Source of the DNA: Erysipelothrix sp. UBA3377
GTDB taxonomy: Bacteria; Bacillota_I; Bacilli_A; Erysipelotrichales; Erysipelotrichaceae
Reading direction: 5' to 3'
Length of the DNA stretch: 10,382 bases
NCBI GenBank assembly: GCA_002359085.1
Contig: DEQB01000073.1
Span: forward strand, 30,296-40,677
Part shown: positions 6,016 through 10,382 of the stretch, piece after piece
Layout: each line of letters opens with the position of its first letter
How positions within the stretch are numbered: the first letter of the stretch is position 1
Program-made: the position numbers and the translations under genes
Notes under the pieces: model-generated
The model's database searches: none
Told to the model about the DNA's origin: nothing
The model's input: only the letters and a program-made list of their open reading frames with translations

Positions 6016-6040
6016 AAAAAAAGTGGTACGTTAATACCAC
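6016..6040 (-). terminator. Intrinsic terminator after the hydrolase gene
   Basis: On the minus strand the stem GTGGTA / TACCAC (6040-6035 with 6028-6023) has a six-base loop and is followed at once by seven Ts (6022-6016). It lies five bases past the hydrolase stop codon and insulates the comG operon from upstream transcription. Confidence 0.85.
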
Positions 6041-6045
6041 AGTTC

Positions 6046-6678
6046 TTATTTCAAGTAATGATTTATAAATGGATTGGATTGAATCTCTCTTTTTAAAGTT
6101 GTTTTGTCGCCATGTCCTGGATAAAGGGTTGGATTGGCATTTCTATATTCAGTGACAAACCACGAAAGACTTTGAATCATATCCCTCTCACTACCTGTAG
6201 GTAAGTCCATTCTACCGATAGAATCTCTGAAAATGAAGTCTCCATTAAAAATGTATTGATCAATTACATAGGATACAGAACCCTTCGTATGACCTGGGGT
6301 TGCGATAACATCAAACTCAAAGTTATCAATGATAAGTTTACCCAAAGCAATCTCAATGGGTTTTGTTTCAATCACTACCGGTTCACTTGACCCAAAGGAC
6401 AGGTTTAGACGCGGTTGTTTGAGCCATTCACTTTCTGACTCATGAATGTATACTGGACAGTTGAAAGTCTTACAAACTGCGTCTATACCACTGATATGGT
6501 CTAAATGACCATGCGTGATTAGGACTGCAATAACATGTTTATCTTTAATGGGCTCCAACAATTGATTGGCGTCATATCCAAAATCGAGACAAGGATCAAT
6601 CACAATCACCTGATTGTCTTTTTCTAGATAATAGGTATTACTTTGAACTGGACCCATACTTCTTTTTTTAATTTTCAT
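6046..6678 (-). CDS. Metallo-beta-lactamase-fold hydrolase (glyoxalase II-like, YqgX family)
   Basis: This cytoplasmic metallohydrolase has the glyoxalase-II-like form of the metallo-beta-lactamase fold. Numbered from the upstream ATG at 6684, the metal ligands are THGHLDH (H58, H60, D62, H63), the GHT histidine H132, the FNGD aspartate D149, and H191 in YPGHGD. The IGRMDLPTGS stretch (157-166) resembles the same region of hydroxyacylglutathione-hydrolase-like proteins. The real substrate cannot be told from sequence; a thioester or similar small molecule is likely. I choose the ATG at 6678 because the GGAAGAGGG site lies six bases before it, while it touches the ATG at 6684. From memory, B. 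subtilis also has a related gene (yqgX) not far upstream of comGA. It follows rpmG after a hairpin, with no room for its own promoter. Confidence 0.88.
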   Translation of the reverse strand: MKIKKRSMGPVQSNTYYLEKDNQVIVIDPCLDFGYDANQLLEPIKDKHVIAVLITHGHLDHISGIDAVCKTFNCPVYIHESESEWLKQPRLNLSFGSSEPVVIETKPIEIALGKLIIDNFEFDVIATPGHTKGSVSYVIDQYIFNGDFIFRDSIGRMDLPTGSERDMIQSLSWFVTEYRNANPTLYPGHGDKTTLKREIQSNPFINHYLK

Positions 6679-6693
6679 GATCATCCCTCTTCC

Positions 6694-6724
6694 AAAAGAA
6701 AATACACCATTAAAGTGGTGTATT
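6694..6724 (-). terminator. Hairpin with T-rich tail after rpmG
   Basis: A perfect 9-base stem AATACACCA / TGGTGTATT (6724-6716 with 6709-6701) with a six-base loop is followed by TTCTTTT. It starts five bases after the rpmG stop codon. The tail is interrupted by one C, so termination may be partial. That would suit its position, because the downstream hydrolase ribosome-binding site begins right after it. Confidence 0.7.
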
Positions 6725-6728
6725 GTTC

Positions 6729-6881
6729 TTACTTTTTCTTTTCTCTATGAAGTACATGCTTACGTTCACGTGGGCAGTATTTTACTACTTCCATACGATC
6801 TTGATGGATTGAACGGTTGCGTGTTGTGTGGTAGTTTTCTTCACCACACTCAGTGCACTTTAATATTACTTGGTGTCTCAT
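6729..6881 (-). CDS. rpmG: 50S ribosomal protein L33
   Basis: L33 is a small protein of the large ribosomal subunit near the E site. This 50-residue frame begins MRHQVILKCTECGEENY and shows the family pattern: CxxC at C9 and C12, NYHTTRNR (16-23), and KYCPRERKHVLHREKKK at the end, with the third cysteine C36. The fourth zinc-ligand position (39) is Glu, so the CxxC-CxxC ribbon is incomplete, as in several Bacillus L33 copies by my recollection. The ATG at 6881 has a perfect GGAGGT site. The gene lies 42 bases after the PBP gene, with its own promoter in the gap, and ends at a hairpin. Many Bacillota carry several rpmG copies that differ in zinc binding; whether this is the only one cannot be seen here. 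Confidence 0.97.
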   Translation of the reverse strand: MRHQVILKCTECGEENYHTTRNRSIHQDRMEVVKYCPRERKHVLHREKKK

Positions 6882-6910
6882 AATTACCTCCAAACTCTTT
6901 AAGCTTTGAT

Positions 6911-6919
6911 ATTATATCA
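6911..6919 (-). promoter_or_regulatory. Extended -10 promoter for rpmG
   Basis: A perfect TATAAT (6916-6911) is preceded by the extended -10 TG (6919-6918) on the minus strand. The -35 position at 17-base spacing is a poor TATGAA, which an extended -10 can tolerate. A start near 6904 would give a leader of about 23 bases that contains the GGAGGT site. The 12 bases TGATATAATATC are identical to those at the efp promoter. Confidence 0.55.
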
Positions 6920-6923
6920 CACA

Positions 6924-8942
6924 TTAATTTGAATTCATATAGATATCTGCAATTTCTATCGATATATCTCGACATTGATTAGAATAATTATACTTCGCTT
7001 CATAAGCCCCGCTGTGAATGCAACTAATTGCGATCTCAGGCTTCTCAAAAGGCGCATACATAACAAACGCATTATTTCTCATTTCAGTGCCGGATGCATA
7101 ATCCGTGTACTCAGCAGTCCCTGTTTTTGCGGCAGAAGTATAAGTTTTTAATCTCAGTGATCCACAATCAACATTTGCGGAACACAATCTTAATCCTTCC
7201 TGAACACGTGCTAAGCTGTCTTTACCACTTAACTCATTTAAAATATTGGGTGTGTTTTTCACTACCAAATCCCCAGTATAGGAATCACGAACTTCACTTA
7301 CAATATAAGGTTGTAATCGATACCCACCATTGGCAACAGTGGAAATATATTGATTTAACTGCATTGCGTTATAGTTGTCATATTGTCCAATAGAGAACTC
7401 TAACAACAAACCTCCGTTTTGAGCGGAGCCTTTATAACCCGTTTCTTCTCTTGGATAATCAACCATGGTTTCAACACCCAGTCCAAATTGACTGAAGTAA
7501 TTACGCATTAAAGAAAATGTTTGCGCAATTGGTTTCGAAAAGTTAAGGGGTGCATTCTCTACGTAAGTTCCCCCACCCAAGCGAATCGCAACCATAAACA
7601 TATAAATATTACTCGAACGTTGCAGCGCCGTTAAATCTGTAACAGGACCCAATGTTTGCCAAGAAACACGGGGCTGAGTTCCAATGATGTGTAGGGGTCT
7701 ATCGACGATGATTTCACCGGGTTTAATGACGGATTCTTCCAATCCCATATAAACCGTTGCACCCTTCACAACTGAACCGACTGGAAAAGCTTCTAAGAAG
7801 ATTGATTCTGGAGAATTGTATACATTTCCTTTACTGTCTTCACGCAATGCGACAATCGCCAGTATCTCTCCAGTGTTTGGGTTAGTCATCACAAAATCAA
7901 GCCCGTTTCTAAGTTCGCGACCCGGTTGATCTTTGATTTCATTCCATTTAGAAAAAATAATGTTCTGTACTTTTTCTTGAAGTTCCATATCAATGGTAAG
8001 GTTTAAATCATAACCCTTACGACCTTCAACCACTTCTTCTAATTCACCGGTAATAGAATCCGTTTGATGTTGTGTTTTAATTCCTGATAATAAAGATTCA
8101 TACTGATACTCAAGACCATGAATACCAATCAAATCGTTTCTAGCGTATCCCTTAGCTTCAAAGATATCAAGTTTCTCAGCAGGAATTTCACTAACAGATC
8201 CAATTAAACCTTCCAATCCTTTAACACCAACATACTCTCGTTCCCACGTTGTACCCCATCCAAAACCTTTGAATTGGACTTGGTTTTCTGATAAATAAGA
8301 GATATCAGAATCACTGGCATTTTCAAGAATGATCGCTGCACTCCCATATGTTTCAGTATTCATTTTCAAATAGACTGCAAAAGCTTCTTTTTCAAGCTCT
8401 GTTAACGTTGCAATATGCGCATCAGTAACCCTTTGTAGTTTTAAGGCATCTACAGCACTTTGAGCATACTCAAGTTCCTTTAATTCCTCTAAGGTTACCA
8501 AATCTTCACCATTATTATTTAAGAATAAATATAAGTCTTTCAATTCTCGGTCAACAAGTTCATATTCAAGGTCATAATACGTTGCGAAATTTGTCGCAAG
8601 TTCATATTTCGTATACGAACTGGGTGAACCTTCTGACATATAAGTAATCATATTAATGGGTTTATTTTTAACAACCAATTTACCGGTATTATCAAAGAAT
8701 TCACCACGTGCTGTTCTGGTAGCGATCGGATTGTTTTCCTTTTGGTAAACCAAGTTTTGATAGTGATCCGCATCAACAATTTGAATGTAGTAGAGTCTTG
8801 CGATTAAACCCGAGGCAATAGCTACTACAAAAACCATCATAAGAATTAATCTTTTATCGATGGTCTTTTTAACATCTAAATCCTCTTTTAAGTGGTAACT
8901 ACTCCCCTTGTAGTTACGATTGGATCCCTTTCTTTGACTCAT
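6924..8942 (-). CDS. Class B penicillin-binding protein (PBP2-like transpeptidase)
   Basis: This is a monofunctional peptidoglycan D,D-transpeptidase that cross-links cell-wall stem peptides outside the membrane. The 672 residues run as follows: a basic cytoplasmic tail, one membrane anchor at about 32-53, a pedestal domain with the RGEFFDNTG-type motif (79-87), and the PBP2-characteristic stretch GLEGLIGSV...GIHGLEYQYE (242-282). The transpeptidase domain has SVVK (S390 nucleophile, K393), SSN (443-445) and KTG (606-608). No transglycosylase domain is present. Its only four cysteines (C587, C593, C641, C657) are all in the last ~90 residues of the exported domain. The ATG at 8942 has an AAGGAG site overlapping the helicase stop, ten bases upstream, so the two genes are probably cotranscribed. 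Whether it serves elongation or division cannot be settled, since no SEDS partner (rodA/ftsW) is in view. Confidence 0.93.
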   Translation of the reverse strand: MSQRKGSNRNYKGSSYHLKEDLDVKKTIDKRLILMMVFVVAIASGLIARLYYIQIVDADHYQNLVYQKENNPIATRTARGEFFDNTGKLVVKNKPINMITYMSEGSPSSYTKYELATNFATYYDLEYELVDRELKDLYLFLNNNGEDLVTLEELKELEYAQSAVDALKLQRVTDAHIATLTELEKEAFAVYLKMNTETYGSAAIILENASDSDISYLSENQVQFKGFGWGTTWEREYVGVKGLEGLIGSVSEIPAEKLDIFEAKGYARNDLIGIHGLEYQYESLLSGIKTQHQTDSITGELEEVVEGRKGYDLNLTIDMELQEKVQNIIFSKWNEIKDQPGRELRNGLDFVMTNPNTGEILAIVALREDSKGNVYNSPESIFLEAFPVGSVVKGATVYMGLEESVIKPGEIIVDRPLHIIGTQPRVSWQTLGPVTDLTALQRSSNIYMFMVAIRLGGGTYVENAPLNFSKPIAQTFSLMRNYFSQFGLGVETMVDYPREETGYKGSAQNGGLLLEFSIGQYDNYNAMQLNQYISTVANGGYRLQPYIVSEVRDSYTGDLVVKNTPNILNELSGKDSLARVQEGLRLCSANVDCGSLRLKTYTSAAKTGTAEYTDYASGTEMRNNAFVMYAPFEKPEIAISCIHSGAYEAKYNYSNQCRDISIEIADIYMNSN

Positions 8943-8952
8943 ACTTCACTCC

Positions 8953-10290
8953 TTAATCTTCGTCATCAAATAAACGACGTTGACGTTCAACGGCACGCTC
9001 TTTTTTCTGACGACGAATGTCATCTTGAATAAATTTACGTTTCTTTTGTTGCATTGCTTTTTCAACTTGTGCTTTGTGTTTTCTCTTGTATCCAGGTTTA
9101 ACCTTGACATTTTTACGGCTCAATTGTGCTCTTATCTCAGGATCCAATTGTCCCCTTTGTCTTTTTTCAAGATGAATGAAAGGACGTGTATCTGAGATAC
9201 TATTTTTTTGAACGCGCTTGAATGTAAAGTTAATACCTTGTTTAAACAAACGCACAATATCTTTTTGGTCACGATCATCAATCAAACTGATACAGTAACC
9301 ATCACGACCTGTACGCCCTGTACGTCCTGCACGGTGCGTATAAAAGGATAAATCATGCCCCGGAATGTTTGCGTTAATGACATGACTAATCTCAGGTAAA
9401 TCAATACCACGGGCTGCCAAGTCAGTGGCAACAATATAGCGAACATGTTGATTTCGGATGCGCGTAATAATTTGTTTTCTTTCACGATCTGATAAGTCAC
9501 CATGAATTTCAACACATTCAACACCATAACTTTGTAGGTATCCTGCGATATCTGCAACTTGTTTCTTCGTATTCGCAAAAACAATTGCGACGGAAGGGTT
9601 TATCTTTGTTAACACATCCAAGACACTTTCTTCAATTGATTTATGCCGTCTATGAATTAATATATGTTCAATTTTAGGCGCAAATGCCTCATCTTTCGAT
9701 TCAATGGTAATTGAATTGTGTAAATAGTTTTTTATAAATACATCCAAACCTTTGGGTAAAGTCGCACTCAGTAACATAAACTGAACAGAATCTAAAACAC
9801 TGGAAGCAATCTTGTTAATATCATCCACAAATCCATAGTCAAACATCATGTCCATTTCATCAATGATCATTAATTTTAAGGTATCTACCCTCAATGCATT
9901 CCATGTTAAAATATCCAGCATTTTACCCGGTGTTGAAATAAGAATTTGGGGTTGTTTTTCAAGTTTTGTTTTTAATCTTGAGTTTTCCATTCCACCAATT
10001 GCTAAATCAATATTTACACCTTGCTCTACATCGTAAATTTTCTTCGCAAAATCATAGGTTTGCATCGCAAGTTCACGTGTAGGGCTTAAAATAATGGCTT
10101 GTAAAGAAGCTTTACTGAAATCAACTTTTTCCAAAATTGACAATAGAAAAGCATGAGTTTTTCCTGTCCCTGTGGGTGCCAATACGATTAAATCACGATT
10201 GGAATCCAGGTATTTCAAAACATCCTCTTGAACCTGTGTTAAAGATTCGAATTTATTGATGTCTAGTAGTTTTTTAGTAATATCTTTCAT
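8953..10290 (-). CDS. cshB: DEAD-box-family ATP-dependent RNA helicase (CshB-like), DEMD variant
   Basis: The product unwinds short RNA duplexes using ATP and probably acts in ribosome assembly, RNA decay or cold adaptation. Motifs in the 445 residues are: Q motif near 14-21 (Phe14, Gln21), motif I APTGTGKT (38-45), PTREL (70-74), GG (99-100), TPGK (120-123), motif II as DEMD (144-147) in place of DEAD, SAT (175-177), HGD (263-265), ATDLAARGID (288-297) and HRAGRTGR (319-326). The tail from about 385 is strongly basic and rich in Lys and Arg, as in CshB-type helicases, and suits RNA binding. The ATG at 10290 has a GAGG site and overlaps the stop of the preceding gene by four bases. The symbol follows overall similarity and size to B. 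subtilis CshB (YqfR) and is less certain than the family. Confidence 0.93.
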   Translation of the reverse strand: MKDITKKLLDINKFESLTQVQEDVLKYLDSNRDLIVLAPTGTGKTHAFLLSILEKVDFSKASLQAIILSPTRELAMQTYDFAKKIYDVEQGVNIDLAIGGMENSRLKTKLEKQPQILISTPGKMLDILTWNALRVDTLKLMIIDEMDMMFDYGFVDDINKIASSVLDSVQFMLLSATLPKGLDVFIKNYLHNSITIESKDEAFAPKIEHILIHRRHKSIEESVLDVLTKINPSVAIVFANTKKQVADIAGYLQSYGVECVEIHGDLSDRERKQIITRIRNQHVRYIVATDLAARGIDLPEISHVINANIPGHDLSFYTHRAGRTGRTGRDGYCISLIDDRDQKDIVRLFKQGINFTFKRVQKNSISDTRPFIHLEKRQRGQLDPEIRAQLSRKNVKVKPGYKRKHKAQVEKAMQQKKRKFIQDDIRRQKKERAVERQRRLFDDED

Positions 10291-10382
10291 GATTTAACCT
10301 CGCCTAAATATCTTTGTATTGTATCATAATCTAATTTATTTTCCGGTTTATATTCCAAAATTTCATCAAGTTTTAACAATCT
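10287..10382 (-). CDS. C-terminal end of an unidentified protein, cut by window edge
   Basis: The last 31 codons of a gene enter from the right edge in an open frame with no interruption, ending in TGA at 10289-10287. The visible tail (starting RLLKLDEILEYKP) is polar, probably helical, and shows no motif that I recognise. The stop overlaps the helicase ATG in ATGA, and the helicase ribosome-binding site lies inside this tail, so the two genes are very likely in one operon and coupled. That junction is the main evidence that the frame is real. I give no function. Confidence 0.7.
   Translation of the reverse strand, partial: RLLKLDEILEYKPENKLDYDTIQRYLGEVKS

Noticed and set aside
9282..9584. 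A 100-codon minus-strand open frame in another phase
   Set aside because: It is inside the helicase coding sequence, which has intact motifs V and VI over the same bases; no independent start signals.
10305..10336. A possible extended -10 (TGATACAAT) upstream of the helicase
   Set aside because: It lies inside the upstream coding tail, has one mismatch in the -10 and no -35 at the right distance. The ATGA overlap already explains expression by cotranscription.
1..10382. Search for insertion sequences, CRISPR repeats, tRNA genes and phage or defence genes
   Set aside because: No repeat arrays, transposase motifs, cloverleaf structures or attachment-site-like duplications are visible. The window is a compact housekeeping and competence region.

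Overview
This is an AT-rich chromosomal window from a low-GC Gram-positive bacterium (Bacillota). A ComG-type competence pilus operon, a CshB-like RNA helicase, a class B penicillin-binding protein, cmk next to der, and TGA used as an ordinary stop all point that way. The unusual EF-P tip and the gene order suggest a lineage outside the classical bacilli, possibly Erysipelotrichia, but that placement is inference. Every gene lies on the minus strand and coding density is very high; I see no mobile element, CRISPR array, tRNA or rRNA. No stretch longer than about 120 bases lacks a gene.

Read in the direction of transcription (right to left), four blocks appear. (1) 10382-6924: the tail of an unidentified gene overlaps a DEAD-box-type helicase by 4 bases; ten bases after the helicase comes a monofunctional class B PBP (PBP2-like transpeptidase). 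(2) 6919-6016: rpmG (ribosomal protein L33) has its own extended -10 promoter and is followed by a hairpin; then comes a glyoxalase-II-like metallo-beta-lactamase-fold hydrolase that ends in a strong terminator. (3) 6015-2325: the comG operon comGA-GB-GC-GD-GE-GF-GG, with neighbouring genes overlapping, followed after 12 bases by efp (elongation factor P). A good extended -10 promoter for efp lies inside the end of comGG, and efp ends in an intrinsic terminator. (4) 2330-1: a promoter, an unrecognised acidic protein with one C-terminal membrane anchor, cmk, and the first 204 codons of der.

The comG products would build the DNA-uptake pseudopilus: ComGA is the assembly ATPase, ComGB the membrane platform, ComGC the major pseudopilin, and ComGD to ComGG the minor ones. 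The prepilin peptidase (ComC) and the DNA channel (ComEA/EC) are not in the window. The other genes are housekeeping: RNA remodelling, cell-wall cross-linking, translation, CMP/dCMP phosphorylation and ribosome assembly.

The points most worth a second look are: an EF-P whose normally conserved, modified tip lysine is replaced (Met32-Arg33 in a TAMR loop instead of PGKG); a 29-codon comGE that is only a prepilin signal and helix; non-ATG starts for comGE, comGF and comGG; paired cysteines in exported proteins across the window; and the acidic tail-anchored protein upstream of cmk.
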